Positions 7,977 to 16,311 of a stretch of 43,612 nt of DNA are shown here, piece by piece. The translations under genes were made by a program, and so were the position numbers. This DNA comes from a virus: positions 1 to 43,612 of IMG/VR virus record IMGVR_UViG_3300024518_001893; one strand, given 5' to 3'. Every line of letters begins with the position of its first letter. The stretch's first letter is position 1. The notes under the pieces were generated by a model. It made no database searches and was not told the origin of the DNA. It saw only the letters and a list, made by a program, of their open reading frames with translations.

Positions 7977-8189
7977 TTAGATGTCGGTGCCGAAGTCTTC
8001 GCGATCATTCGGGAAGTATGCAGTGCCGTCTGCTATAGCCTCGTCCTCTAAAATCATTTGATAGAGTTCTGGATATTTGTTTTCCAGCGCTTCAAGTTCA
8101 CGCTTGCCGGCGACGTTGACGTTCTCGTCCATCAGGTTGTACATCTTTGTCAGGATGTCGTGTTCATCGTTGGTGTTGAAGTTGCTCAT
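7977..8189 (-). CDS. Small acidic hypothetical protein
   Basis: 70 residues, strongly acidic and mostly helical. No family is recognised. A leader variant, ACCTGCTAGGA (8197-8207), lies 7 nt before the start, one base different from the standard form. It is the second gene of the island driven from the promoter at 8691-8719 and ends just before the shared terminator. Confidence 0.65.
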   Translation of the reverse strand: MSNFNTNDEHDILTKMYNLMDENVNVAGKRELEALENKYPELYQMILEDEAIADGTAYFPNDREDFGTDI

Positions 8190-8207
8190 GATTTTCTCCT
8201 AGCAGGT

Positions 8208-8660
8208 TTATGAGGTTTGTGCGGCTCTCTTTGCTGCAAACTTTTTGTCCAACTCAGCTATTGCATCGTCGTAGCTAATTGCTCTTGGTGCATGGTGGTT
8301 GTCGAGGTCGCGTTGTAATGAATCGCAGTAACCTTTTTCTTCGGAGTTGTTTTCGATACAGCGTGTCAGTCTTACTACCTCATTGGCTAGAAATGCTTCG
8401 GCCTTTTCCAAGGTAACTTCGATTGCTTTCTCGTTGCTAAGTCGCGGCCAAGTTCCTGAGTTGAATATCTCGTTGCCGTACATATCTACTTCGCGATTTG
8501 CGCGGAAGGTGCGTCCTTCCTGTTCACCGGTAACCGGGTTGGTCAGGATCATTTCTTTCATGCCGCAGGAGTAAACGATAAAGTCTTGGTAAACGAAAGT
8601 TCCCTTTCGGTCCCAGTTTTTGATGTAGGTGACTAGGTCGCCTTTGTTGAATGCTTTCAT
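8208..8660 (-). CDS. Hypothetical protein, first gene of island 1
   Basis: 150 residues. The N-terminal 50 residues look like a small beta-barrel (KGDLVTYIKNW, FVYQDFIVYS); the rest is helical with an alanine/lysine-rich end. No family is recognised. The leader ACCTGCGAGGA (8667-8677) places the start at 8660; a longer in-frame start at 8732 would include the leader and the promoter and is rejected. Confidence 0.65.
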   Translation of the reverse strand: MKAFNKGDLVTYIKNWDRKGTFVYQDFIVYSCGMKEMILTNPVTGEQEGRTFRANREVDMYGNEIFNSGTWPRLSNEKAIEVTLEKAEAFLANEVVRLTRCIENNSEEKGYCDSLQRDLDNHHAPRAISYDDAIAELDKKFAAKRAAQTS

Positions 8661-8690
8661 GGTATTTCCTCGCAGGTGGTCAGTAGGGTT

Positions 8691-8719
8691 ATTATCAGGG
8701 AAATGATAGAGAGTTGCAA
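8691..8719 (-). promoter_or_regulatory. Early-type promoter with overlapping operator
   Basis: On the minus strand TTGCAA (8714-8719), 17 bp, GATAAT (8691-8696). The palindrome ATCAGGGAAATGAT (8694-8707) overlaps the -10 element, so a bound repressor would block polymerase. Two further copies at 11836-11864 and 30701-30729 share spacing and most of the spacer sequence. Confidence 0.75.
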
Positions 8720-8771
8720 GGGTTTCCAGCACTTTTCTTTGATATATTTCGCATGCCGATAGGAGGGCAAA

Positions 8772-9824
8772 ATGCGTATTTTATTCCACGATTTCTCGAC
8801 TGATTTAGACACAGTCAAAGACCTTGAGCGTAAGGGGCGCGGTGGCAGGGTTGGATCTCTGTTCAAGGTGTCGGACTATCTGGCATGGCGCGGACACAAG
8901 GTCACGGTCATATCGGACATTGAATGCACCGGGTTCACCAAGCACGGGGTCAACTGGGATCATGAGGCATACGGCGAATACGACTGTCTGGTGACCAACA
9001 GGGGCACCGGGGATGGTTATCCGCAGGTGAAGGCGAAGTCGAGGATACTCTGGACCCACGATCTGCCGCACTCAGGGTTCATACCAGAGCCGAAGACGAT
9101 CAGGGGGTTTGATGCTACGGTCTTCATGTCCCGGTACGGTGAGCGCGTCTGGAGAGCGTTCTACAGGGATATAGGGAAGTCAGTGATCATCCCGAACGGG
9201 GTGTCGCCAATTTTCCACCCGCGCGACAAGGATCCGGATTACCTGATCTTTGCATCTGCCGGCAACCGCGGTGCCGACAAGCTTGAGTTTATTTTCGACT
9301 GCATACGCGAACGGATAAAAAGACCGGGGCTGAGACTGCATGCTTATACCGGTGAGTCTCTGCATCCGGGCGAGGGTGATTACGATCACAACCGCGCGCT
9401 AAAGTACGGGTTTGCACTGGGTTACGATACTGACTCATCGTCGGTAACATGGTGTGATCCGGTGCCACAAAAAGAACTCGCGCAGCAACTGGGTCAGGCC
9501 GGTTTAATGATCATGCCTACCTGCTTTCCAGAGATCTGCTCGAACATTGTGCTGCAGTCTCTGTCGTGCGGAACACCGATCATCACAACCGGCGGCATGG
9601 GTGCTACACCTGAATGGGTCAAGCATAAAAAGAACGGCATGCTGACAGAATTTATGACCAACGATTACATGGTGCATATCGTTGAAATGGTGAGAAACGC
9701 TTGCACTGTTTTAGAGAATGAAAAGCTGCATCGCAAGATGATCAAACGGGCAGCGAAGACACGCATTCTCAGTTGGAAAAAGGTAGGGGAAAGATGGGAA
9801 TCGTTAATCAACCGTTGCGCCTAA
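8772..9824 (+). CDS. Glycosyltransferase, GT-B fold (family 1/4-like)
   Basis: 350 residues. The N-terminal Rossmann half contains GGRVGSLFKVSDYLAWRGH and the C-terminal half contains the nucleotide-sugar site PEICSNIVLQSLSCGTPIITT. The second glutamate of the usual E-x7-E motif appears to be glutamine here. It would transfer a sugar from an activated donor; the acceptor is unknown and could be a virion protein or host surface glycan. An AGGAGGG site precedes the ATG. It opens the cargo block between the head and tail genes. Confidence 0.8.
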   Translation: MRILFHDFSTDLDTVKDLERKGRGGRVGSLFKVSDYLAWRGHKVTVISDIECTGFTKHGVNWDHEAYGEYDCLVTNRGTGDGYPQVKAKSRILWTHDLPHSGFIPEPKTIRGFDATVFMSRYGERVWRAFYRDIGKSVIIPNGVSPIFHPRDKDPDYLIFASAGNRGADKLEFIFDCIRERIKRPGLRLHAYTGESLHPGEGDYDHNRALKYGFALGYDTDSSSVTWCDPVPQKELAQQLGQAGLMIMPTCFPEICSNIVLQSLSCGTPIITTGGMGATPEWVKHKKNGMLTEFMTNDYMVHIVEMVRNACTVLENEKLHRKMIKRAAKTRILSWKKVGERWESLINRCA

Positions 9825-10336
9825 ACTTAGGGTGCGGAACTAATAAGCTCGACGGGTTTTGGAACGTCGATGCTTACGGCAATCCAGACCAGCACTGGGA
9901 TCTTGAGGTGCTCCCATATCCATGGGCAGACAACTGCGCCGATGAGATAGTGATGAACCATGTTCTGGAGCACATCGACGGTTGGTGGGATGCCTTTTGT
10001 GAATGCGCTAGGGTTCTGAAACCCGGAGGTAGCCTGTACATAAACGTACCGGATGCCAGCAGTGATTCTGCCATGACTTACAGGGATCACCTGACGGTAT
10101 TTTCTCCGCTGAGTTTTCACGGTATTGTCGGATACAGCTCCGGCACAAATACGTGGGCTGAGTCAATTGAACAAACGGTGCCGCTACGGATGGTTGACTA
10201 CCGGCAGGTGCCGTTCACGCAGTACAACTGGATGCTAAGGGTTCCCAGAGTGTTGGCATTCTGTGCCAAGCACATGCGAAACTTCATCTGGGAGCAGAGG
10301 TTTACTTTCCGTAAGATAGGGGATGGGAATGAGTAA
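9794..10336 (+). CDS. SAM-dependent methyltransferase (class I, type 11-like)
   Basis: 180 residues. LNLGCGTNKLDGFWNVD near residue 10 is the SAM-binding motif I with the following acidic residue; MNHVLEHI and VLKPGGSLYINVP are motifs typical of the type 11 family. Given its glycosyltransferase neighbours it may methylate a sugar. It starts inside the previous gene (31 nt overlap) behind AGGGGAAAG. Confidence 0.85.
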   Translation: MGIVNQPLRLNLGCGTNKLDGFWNVDAYGNPDQHWDLEVLPYPWADNCADEIVMNHVLEHIDGWWDAFCECARVLKPGGSLYINVPDASSDSAMTYRDHLTVFSPLSFHGIVGYSSGTNTWAESIEQTVPLRMVDYRQVPFTQYNWMLRVPRVLAFCAKHMRNFIWEQRFTFRKIGDGNE

Positions 10337-10550
10337 GGGAATGATGTTTTACCGGTGCCTGTTGTGTGCAACGGTGGTGTCGAAATGGGACATTAAAGAA
10401 CACCATGGTTGTCCGAAATGTGCCGGCGCAAAGATTGGCCCGACCAACCTGAGTTTCTTTGAGAAGCTGGCGCAGCTAATCAAGCACCCGTTATTCTGGA
10501 AGTGGCTCGATGATGATGATCTCGTTGATCCACCGGTTGTAGAACAATGA
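10329..10550 (+). CDS. Small zinc-ribbon protein
   Basis: 73 residues. CLLC near the N-terminus and CPKC about 20 residues later form a zinc ribbon; a tryptophan-containing helical and acidic tail follows (KWLDDDD). The start at 10329 overlaps the methyltransferase stop; a start 6 nt earlier is also possible. It overlaps the next gene by 4 nt, so it belongs to the glycosylation operon. Role unknown. Confidence 0.65.
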   Translation: MSKGMMFYRCLLCATVVSKWDIKEHHGCPKCAGAKIGPTNLSFFEKLAQLIKHPLFWKWLDDDDLVDPPVVEQ

Positions 10551-11290
10551 GTGGCGGATTCTGGGAACCATCAAAGGCCGATCGTAAGGTCTACAAGAAC
10601 ATGGAGGTGGCGATTGTCACACCGTGTGGCGACTACGAGGTCTCAGCCAAGTTCACCCGGTCTGTGGCGAACCTGATTGCCTACTCATGGATGCACGGTA
10701 TCAAGGTTTACGAGATGGGCACCGTCGAACGAATGGTAGTTCACTGGGCGCGCAATGAACTGGCACGTAATAGCGTTGACAGGACCAACCCGCACACCGG
10801 TAATAAATTCACACACCTGTTGTGGCTGGATGACGATCACGTATTCAATCCCGACATGCTGGTGTATCTGGCGCGGCACGATGTCGATTGTGTGTCGGCT
10901 CTTTACTACTGCAGGACCGGTCGCATTTTGCCGGTGGCGTATGTGAAGGACAACGACCCTGACAAGTACAAGCACTACCCGTTACTGGAAGTGCCAGAGG
11001 CAGTGTTCGAGGTTGATGCCGTTGGTTTTGGTGCGTTCCTGATGCGCCGCGAGGTTCTGGAAAAACTCGAGTATCCGTACTTCAAGTTTGAGAACTGCGG
11101 TGAGGACATTTACTTTTGCGTGAATGCGCGAGAGGCAGGGATCAAGATCTGGCTGGATGGGTCATACCGTCTGGGTCATATCGGCGAACCCAGCATTACA
11201 AGTCACAGCACATATTTGCAGTATCTGGAAGACAACGAAGAATTATTGAAAGACAGGGTGAAAGTATCTCTGGGTGGTAAACAGGACTGA
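10547..11290 (+). CDS. Glycosyltransferase, GT-A fold (family 2-like)
   Basis: 247 residues. LLWLDDDHVFNPDML contains the DxD-type metal/sugar-nucleotide site. VDAVGFGAFLMRREVLEKL and NCGEDIYFCVNAREAG resemble the acceptor-side motifs (G-x-ED) of family 2 enzymes found in phages. With the GT-B enzyme and the methyltransferase it could build a modified glycan on virion or host. It is the last gene before the terminator at 11293. Confidence 0.8.
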   Translation: MSGGFWEPSKADRKVYKNMEVAIVTPCGDYEVSAKFTRSVANLIAYSWMHGIKVYEMGTVERMVVHWARNELARNSVDRTNPHTGNKFTHLLWLDDDHVFNPDMLVYLARHDVDCVSALYYCRTGRILPVAYVKDNDPDKYKHYPLLEVPEAVFEVDAVGFGAFLMRREVLEKLEYPYFKFENCGEDIYFCVNAREAGIKIWLDGSYRLGHIGEPSITSHSTYLQYLEDNEELLKDRVKVSLGGKQD

Positions 11291-11292
11291 CC

Positions 11293-11361
11293 CTCACCGG
11301 ACGGGGAACCGTAAAACGCAGGGTGCCCTATCCATGCTGCGCCCGGTGAGAGTCTTTTTTT
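11293..11361 (+). terminator. Terminator after glycosylation operon
   Basis: CTCACCGG (11293-11300) pairs with CCGGTGAG (11343-11350), enclosing about 42 nt of further structured sequence, and is followed by a T-run ending at 11361. The long enclosed loop is unusual for a terminator. The hairpin also lies at the 3' end of the converging minus island. Confidence 0.7.
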
Positions 11362-11539
11362 ACCTCCTGAGTTCGTATTTATCGTTTGCTTTGCCGATTT
11401 CACGATCAAGCATAATGACAAAATCGGTGTGATCGTCAGCAATCATTTCGGAAAGAACCTTGGTTGATTGCCAGCCATGTTTTATGGCGCGGCAAAGGAT
11501 CATTGAGTCTTCTGGTGTGTACACTGTTGTGCGGTTCAT
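11360..11539 (-). CDS. Small hypothetical protein
   Basis: 59 residues. Helical; the segment EDSMILCRAIKHGW is followed by an acidic centre and a KYELRR end. No family is recognised. The start overlaps the stop of the upstream 16-codon frame (ATGA), and AGAGGAACA precedes it. It ends at the base of the terminator for the opposite strand. Confidence 0.55.
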   Translation of the reverse strand: MNRTTVYTPEDSMILCRAIKHGWQSTKVLSEMIADDHTDFVIMLDREIGKANDKYELRR

Positions 11540-11586
11540 GATTGTTCCTCTTGAGCGTCGAGCCAGTATTCGAAGGTCTGTTTCAT
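11536..11586 (-). CDS. Possible 16-residue leader peptide
   Basis: A 16-codon frame with the standard genomic leader in a one-base variant, AGCTGCGAGGA (11594-11604), 7 nt before its ATG, and an ATGA overlap with the next gene. The leader argues that it is translated. It may couple translation to the downstream gene rather than make a functional peptide. Confidence 0.45.
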   Translation of the reverse strand: MKQTFEYWLDAQEEQS

Positions 11587-11590
11587 GTCT

Positions 11591-11809
11591 TTATCCTCGC
11601 AGCTTGTCGTTAACTCTTTGGGTTACGATCCACTGCGCGCCTTGCTTGGCATCACGAAGTAGCGCGTAAGATTGGCACCACTCGTAATCATTTTCAGAGT
11701 CGAGTTGCAGTAGTTGCCATAGTCCTGATTCATTGTTGAACATGATCTGGAACTGCTGGTTGCCAGTCTGGTAAAGTCCGGGTGCAATCATTTGGAATTT
11801 AAGAGCCAT
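11591..11809 (-). CDS. Small hypothetical protein, first gene of island 2
   Basis: 72 residues. The sequence reads as a compact beta-rich domain (LYQTGNQQFQIMFNN, GLWQLLQLD) followed by a helix, similar in style to small phage proteins that wrap a substrate, but I cannot name a family. The leader ACCTGCGAGGA (11817-11827) is 7 nt before the start, and the promoter lies at 11836-11864. Confidence 0.65.
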   Translation of the reverse strand: MALKFQMIAPGLYQTGNQQFQIMFNNESGLWQLLQLDSENDYEWCQSYALLRDAKQGAQWIVTQRVNDKLRG

Positions 11810-11835
11810 GTCTTGTTCCTCGCAGGTGAGTAGTG

Positions 11836-11864
11836 ATTATCAGGGAAATGATAGAGTATTGCAA
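11836..11864 (-). promoter_or_regulatory. Early-type promoter with overlapping operator
   Basis: Minus strand: TTGCAA (11859-11864), 17 bp, GATAAT (11836-11841). The operator-like ATCAGGGAAATGAT is at 11839-11852. It drives the second minus-strand island and matches the promoter at 8691-8719 at almost every position. Confidence 0.75.
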
Positions 11865-11895
11865 CCCCTATGTTAACCAAGGAAATCAGTAGCTT

Positions 11896-12558
11896 ATGCA
11901 TGCCCTAGAACGAAAAGTGCTGGAATACATCGGAGAAGACCCAGATTCACCGGATGTCTTTACTGATACGGCAGAAGGTATAGCGCCGATTCGTGACTCC
12001 ATCAACGACGCAATTCAGGAACTCGCGATGTTGGAAGGGTCGGTAAAGCGACAGTATTTTATTCCGCTTCGCAAGAGCCAGTTGCTGTATCGATTCCAGT
12101 TGAACACTGGTTACATGGGATGGATCACTGACGTTTGGTTGGTCAGCAAAAAGTACAGGCTGGAACAAACCGGCATACTAAAACTGTCTGCTTACGATCC
12201 GCGGTGGATGGTTTCATCGGCAGAACCTCGCGCGTATTTTCCAGTGGGTTCAGACACGATTTGTGTGTACCCGAAACCATCGGCATCGAGTGATGTACTT
12301 GAATTAACTATCGTTGAAATTCCACTTGAGTATGCCGACGATAATGCAAAGATAAAACTGAAATCAGACTTCCAGTACGCGGCAGTGCATTTTGCTGTAT
12401 CGGAATACTGGGCATCGAGAGGTGACGCAGAAGAGGCGCAGAAGAATTATGATCTGTACCTCGATGCTGCTGGACTGAGAGAAGCGTTTGAACAGTCACC
12501 ACAACTGCGGAGTAGATTCCGCACCAACAAAGAACCGTATCCAACGGAGACAACATGA
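11896..12558 (+). CDS. Head-tail adaptor-like protein
   Basis: 220 residues. A helical N-terminus (IRDSINDAIQELAMLEGS) is followed by a beta-rich middle with YDPRWM and VYPKPSASSDVLELTIVEIP, then a helical C-terminus; this is the build of the phage adaptor (DUF6682-like) proteins that sit under the portal. It restarts the plus-strand virion genes after island 2. AAGGAAA lies about 12 nt before the ATG. Confidence 0.65.
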   Translation: MHALERKVLEYIGEDPDSPDVFTDTAEGIAPIRDSINDAIQELAMLEGSVKRQYFIPLRKSQLLYRFQLNTGYMGWITDVWLVSKKYRLEQTGILKLSAYDPRWMVSSAEPRAYFPVGSDTICVYPKPSASSDVLELTIVEIPLEYADDNAKIKLKSDFQYAAVHFAVSEYWASRGDAEEAQKNYDLYLDAAGLREAFEQSPQLRSRFRTNKEPYPTETT

Positions 12559-12758
12559 GTAACGAAACACAGATCCTTGTTCGCGTGAAGGCATTCATGG
12601 ACTACTGGCACCCGCAAATTCCTCGTCAGTTACCAGAAGCTGCAAGGGGCGAATACAACATGCTTCACGACGTACTTGATAAGCATTTTGACAAGCCCGA
12701 AAAAGCACCACCTGCGGCTAAGAAGAAAGCCAAGAAAAAGGTGAGCAAGAAGAAATGA
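12555..12758 (+). CDS. Small lysine-rich protein
   Basis: 67 residues. The N-terminal 45 residues are helical; the last 18 are almost only lysine, alanine and proline (AKKKAKKKVSKKK), which would bind nucleic acid or acidic protein. It overlaps both neighbours by 4 nt, so it is co-expressed with the adaptor genes. It may be a minor virion component near the DNA channel; no family is recognised. Confidence 0.6.
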   Translation: MSNETQILVRVKAFMDYWHPQIPRQLPEAARGEYNMLHDVLDKHFDKPEKAPPAAKKKAKKKVSKKK

Positions 12759-13804
12759 GTTGGGGTGATGACCTAGTCAAAATTCGTCGCCTCCTTCGTG
12801 ATCCAACTGCGAAGGTTTGGAGTGACGAGTTTCTGCGACACCTGTTCAACGACGTACAGAAAGATTTTCAGCACAAGACAAAAGTGCTTGAGGATTTTAC
12901 CGTGCAACGTGTTCCGGGTGTGTACCAGTTCTCGTACATGCATGACTGGGAATTTGAACACTTGCCAAGTGGTACGGATGCCCCGAACCAGTGTCTTAGT
13001 CGGCACGATGAAACTGTAATTTGTCATCGTTGGGAGACACAGGTTAACACCGGTCTCACGGCAAACATTTCAGATTACGGTGCTCACTGGACTCAGCCTT
13101 GGGAGGCATTCATGGGGTTAACTCCCGGTGATGTCATTACCATGCGATTCCCCGACAACATGCGAGCACTGAAGTTTATTGCCTATGATGAAGAGCCGAT
13201 TACTGCGCTGTCGAAAAAGCGCGTCCAGAGTACGGACCCGTCGTACATCACAACCAGTGGTGAACCGATCGGCTATTACGAGGTTGACGATGTTGATGAC
13301 GCTTACATTTTGTATCCACGACCTGCGGTATCGTTTGTCGATGAGCTGGATGTTAACGACAACGACCCGGCATGGTACATAGCCGATGATACTGAGGACG
13401 TTACTACCGGAACGATTGCGGTTCGAGAGGGTAGTACTGATTCTGATAGTTCGGGTGTGCCTTACGACATCATAGACACGACCAACAACATGTTCCTGAT
13501 TTACACAGTAGATCCAACCGATGTCTTGCAAGCTTGGGATGAAGGTGACTTTCCACAGTTTCTGAAAAAGTACATTCGGTACGGTGTTGTGTCCAGAGCA
13601 TACGGTGCAAACACAGACGGCAGGATCAGGTCGCTTGCTGCTTACTGGCAGAAACGCTACCGGGTTGGAATCTTCAACGCGAAACGGTATCGACGTAACT
13701 GGTATCAAGATCACGATTACAGACTGACAACCAAGGGAGGTGGCGCAGTGCGAACTCATCGTCATCCGCGCTTGCCAGACACTTACCCTGCGGTGAACCC
13801 ATGA
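12755..13804 (+). CDS. Second adaptor or head-closure-like structural protein
   Basis: 349 residues. The opening (WGDDLVKIRRLLRDP, FLRHLFNDVQKDFQHKTK) resembles the helical start of phage adaptor proteins. Later come YYEVDDVDDAYILYPRP and a C-terminal tail with conserved-looking aromatic and arginine residues. It is coupled by 4-nt overlaps to the genes on each side. A connector role is inferred from position and resemblance to the protein at 11896. Confidence 0.6.
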   Translation: MSWGDDLVKIRRLLRDPTAKVWSDEFLRHLFNDVQKDFQHKTKVLEDFTVQRVPGVYQFSYMHDWEFEHLPSGTDAPNQCLSRHDETVICHRWETQVNTGLTANISDYGAHWTQPWEAFMGLTPGDVITMRFPDNMRALKFIAYDEEPITALSKKRVQSTDPSYITTSGEPIGYYEVDDVDDAYILYPRPAVSFVDELDVNDNDPAWYIADDTEDVTTGTIAVREGSTDSDSSGVPYDIIDTTNNMFLIYTVDPTDVLQAWDEGDFPQFLKKYIRYGVVSRAYGANTDGRIRSLAAYWQKRYRVGIFNAKRYRRNWYQDHDYRLTTKGGGAVRTHRHPRLPDTYPAVNP

Positions 13805-14736
13805 CAAGTGTATTTAATCCATCAGGCAACCTGAACGTATCGTGGGATGCTTCGGACTTGCCCGGAGAGAGGGCAGACGGTTCTGAATCATCGGGCGAGA
13901 TGGTGCGGTGTAAGAACCTGAGAATCGATCAACGCGGCAAGGCGTATATGCGTGATGGGTCTTCAAAGATTAATGGGTCTGCGATCGAGACCGACATCTA
14001 CCTGATTGAGGAGATGGACGGCACCCGTTTTGTTTTTGCTGGCACCAACATCTATGAGGACGAGGTATCTCTTACCTCGGTAATGACATCGGCGCAGTGG
14101 TCAGCAATGCAGTACAACGCATTCAATGATGACACCAAGCAGATCTTTGCGCTTAATGGCACTGACCGGGTCAGGATAATTTCTGGCGAACAGAACGAGT
14201 GGGGTATCGATGCGCCGACCGTTGCACCTGTATTAAGCACGGGTCATGGAGACAGTCTGACCGGCGAATATAACGCCAGATACACGTATGTCAGAAAGGT
14301 TGGAACTGCCATCGTTGCCGAGAGCAACCCCAGTCCTGCCGCAAGCAGTTCGGTTAGTTTATCAAGCCAGTCGTTGTCGATTGACATGACAGATGCCACA
14401 GACTCTCAGGTCACGCACATAAGGATCTATCGGTCACTTGCTGGTGGCAGTATTTATTATCTTGAGGCAGAGATCCCGTCAGCAAATGCCTACGACTATG
14501 GAGTGGCACATCAGTGGGAAGCAGACCAAACATACATTGCCGGCACCGGTTATAAATTCACCACAACCGACAACACCCACGGCACAGAAAATACTTATAC
14601 TTGGGAGGAGTTCTTTGATCGGCTGATAGAGGAAACCGATGCAGAACCAACCTTCAGTCCTGACATTATTCCGCAACGAGACATCCCCGAAGAGGGTACT
14701 TACGAAACGGTTTACTGGCGGAGGTCAAGACAATGA
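13801..14736 (+). CDS. Tail hub/tube-like protein, N-terminal part
   Basis: 311 residues, starting FNPSGNLNVSWDASDLPGE and listing short beta strands such as RFVFAGTNIYE and KQIFALNGTDRVRI, as in beta-propeller-like tail proteins of podoviruses. A fibronectin-like stretch follows (ARYTYVRKVGTAIVAESNPSPA). In related phages I recall the matching sequence and that of the next gene as one protein of about 650 residues; here they are separate frames with an ATGA overlap. Either a natural split or a split within this lineage. Confidence 0.6.
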   Translation: MTSVFNPSGNLNVSWDASDLPGERADGSESSGEMVRCKNLRIDQRGKAYMRDGSSKINGSAIETDIYLIEEMDGTRFVFAGTNIYEDEVSLTSVMTSAQWSAMQYNAFNDDTKQIFALNGTDRVRIISGEQNEWGIDAPTVAPVLSTGHGDSLTGEYNARYTYVRKVGTAIVAESNPSPAASSSVSLSSQSLSIDMTDATDSQVTHIRIYRSLAGGSIYYLEAEIPSANAYDYGVAHQWEADQTYIAGTGYKFTTTDNTHGTENTYTWEEFFDRLIEETDAEPTFSPDIIPQRDIPEEGTYETVYWRRSRQ

Positions 14737-15782
14737 CAACCTACACTACCCCGCTCGGATATTTTGATTCGGTAACCACTGATGGTGGACTCGGTCAGGT
14801 ACTGGCGACAGACAACAACCGTCCGCCTCTGGGATCGTTCGCTTTTGGTCCTGCCTATGATGGCACCTGCTTTATCATCAAGGACAATCGTCTGTATTAC
14901 TGCAAGCCGAAACGTCCTGAAGCGTGGCCCGACCTGTTCTACATCGAGGTAGGACCGCGCCAGTTGCCCGGTAAGACCGGCGTTTTCCATGGCGGACAAC
15001 CGCACTACCTGAACGCAGACGAGGTCTGGTACATACAGGGAACCGGTAGTGGGCTATTCCAGCCCATCCCCACAAATGCGAAGACCGGCGCACAGTCGGT
15101 TAATGGCGCAGTCTCGGTTTCTGGCAAGGGCATTTACCACACGGGTTCAGACGGCATCTATCTGCTGGCGAACCAGAATGACATGAAGATCACAGAGGAC
15201 TCGCTCGAACCTTTGTTCAGGGGCGACAGCGTCGAGGACATGAACGGCGTTTCCAGCATGAGTACGTCTTGGTTGTTCGCGTTCGCCAACAAGCTGTACT
15301 TCGGCTATGCCTCGACCGGGTTCACGTATCCCAACAACGTCATTGCCTTTAATCTGCAGACCAACAGGATCGCGTACTACACCTACAACGATGGATCTGA
15401 TATTGAGATCCGCGCCATTACTGCTGACCTGACAAACGACAGGATCATTGTTGGTGACAGCACCGGGTTCCTGCGGGTCATCGAGGACAAGTCGGTAACG
15501 ACAGATTCAGGCACAGCTATATCATGGGAGATCCAGAGCAAGGATTACACCATGCAGACGAGAAAACATTTCCCGCGTTTTGTGAAGTATGATGTTGATG
15601 CACAAAATGCGGATTCCGTGACCGGCGCGCTGATCCTAGATGGGGTAGTTCATCAGTCACATTCAATCACGGGTGACCGTGAAACTAAGCGTCGATTGGT
15701 GGATACAGGAAATGGAAACAAAGCAGCAGTTAGAATCTCAGGAACAGGACCAGCAACCTTCTACTCAGCCGAGTTCGAGTGA
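14733..15782 (+). CDS. Tail hub/tube-like protein, C-terminal part
   Basis: 349 residues. Blade-like repeats such as GTCFIIKDNRLYYCKPKRPEAWP and GKGIYHTGSDGIYLLANQND suggest a beta-propeller that completes the fold begun in the upstream gene. The last 71 nt are shared, in another frame, with the start of the next gene. It overlaps the preceding gene by 4 nt. Confidence 0.6.
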   Translation: MTTYTTPLGYFDSVTTDGGLGQVLATDNNRPPLGSFAFGPAYDGTCFIIKDNRLYYCKPKRPEAWPDLFYIEVGPRQLPGKTGVFHGGQPHYLNADEVWYIQGTGSGLFQPIPTNAKTGAQSVNGAVSVSGKGIYHTGSDGIYLLANQNDMKITEDSLEPLFRGDSVEDMNGVSSMSTSWLFAFANKLYFGYASTGFTYPNNVIAFNLQTNRIAYYTYNDGSDIEIRAITADLTNDRIIVGDSTGFLRVIEDKSVTTDSGTAISWEIQSKDYTMQTRKHFPRFVKYDVDAQNADSVTGALILDGVVHQSHSITGDRETKRRLVDTGNGNKAAVRISGTGPATFYSAEFE

Positions 15783-16302
15783 GTTACTGATAGTACCGTT
15801 TGTCCCTGAAGGGGATGGATTTAATGCCAGTGATATATTTCTTCGATCACTGTATCAGAGAACGGTAGACCAGAATCTGGCGAAGATCGTTTTCTGGGAG
15901 GGCACGGTTGAATCGCATCAGCAGTTTGTAGACATGATGAAGCGAAACACGGTCATCCTGTCGTTTGCGTTTGCCGGCAATGAGTGTGTTGGCTATGCGT
16001 GGCTATGTCCTGTCTCTGGTAACTATGCGTACCCGCATTTCTGTTTTTTCAGGGACTCATGGGGCGAGACAAGCAGGAAACTTGGCACCATGTTTCTTGA
16101 CCAGTGGTTCGCGTTTGATGATGATGAAGGTGGTCGTTTGCTGGACATTCTGTTTGGGATCATTCCCAAGTTTAATGTCTGGGCAAAGAATTACGTTATA
16201 GAAATTGGTGCAACGATGGTCGGGGAGGTTCCCGGCCTTTTCAAGAACAAACACGGTGATCGCGATGACGGGGTTATCTTTTATTGGTCTGCTGTCGAGT
16301 GA
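15712..16302 (+). CDS. GNAT-like acyltransferase domain protein in tail operon
   Basis: 196 residues. A glutamine/serine-rich 25-residue start is followed by a compact domain with VILSFAFAGNECVGYAWLCP, which resembles the central strand region of GNAT acetyltransferases. The acetyl-CoA loop is not clearly recognisable. The ATG at 15712 follows ACAGGAA and lies 71 nt inside the previous gene; the low-complexity start falls mainly in this shared stretch. Similar proteins sit in tail operons of other podoviruses, function unknown. Confidence 0.55.
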   Translation: METKQQLESQEQDQQPSTQPSSSELLIVPFVPEGDGFNASDIFLRSLYQRTVDQNLAKIVFWEGTVESHQQFVDMMKRNTVILSFAFAGNECVGYAWLCPVSGNYAYPHFCFFRDSWGETSRKLGTMFLDQWFAFDDDEGGRLLDILFGIIPKFNVWAKNYVIEIGATMVGEVPGLFKNKHGDRDDGVIFYWSAVE

Positions 16303-16311
16303 GGACAGAAA

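Noticed and set aside
13118-13807. 229-codon open frame on the minus strand in the adaptor region
   Set aside because: Shadow of the plus-strand adaptor gene; unusual composition and no start signals.
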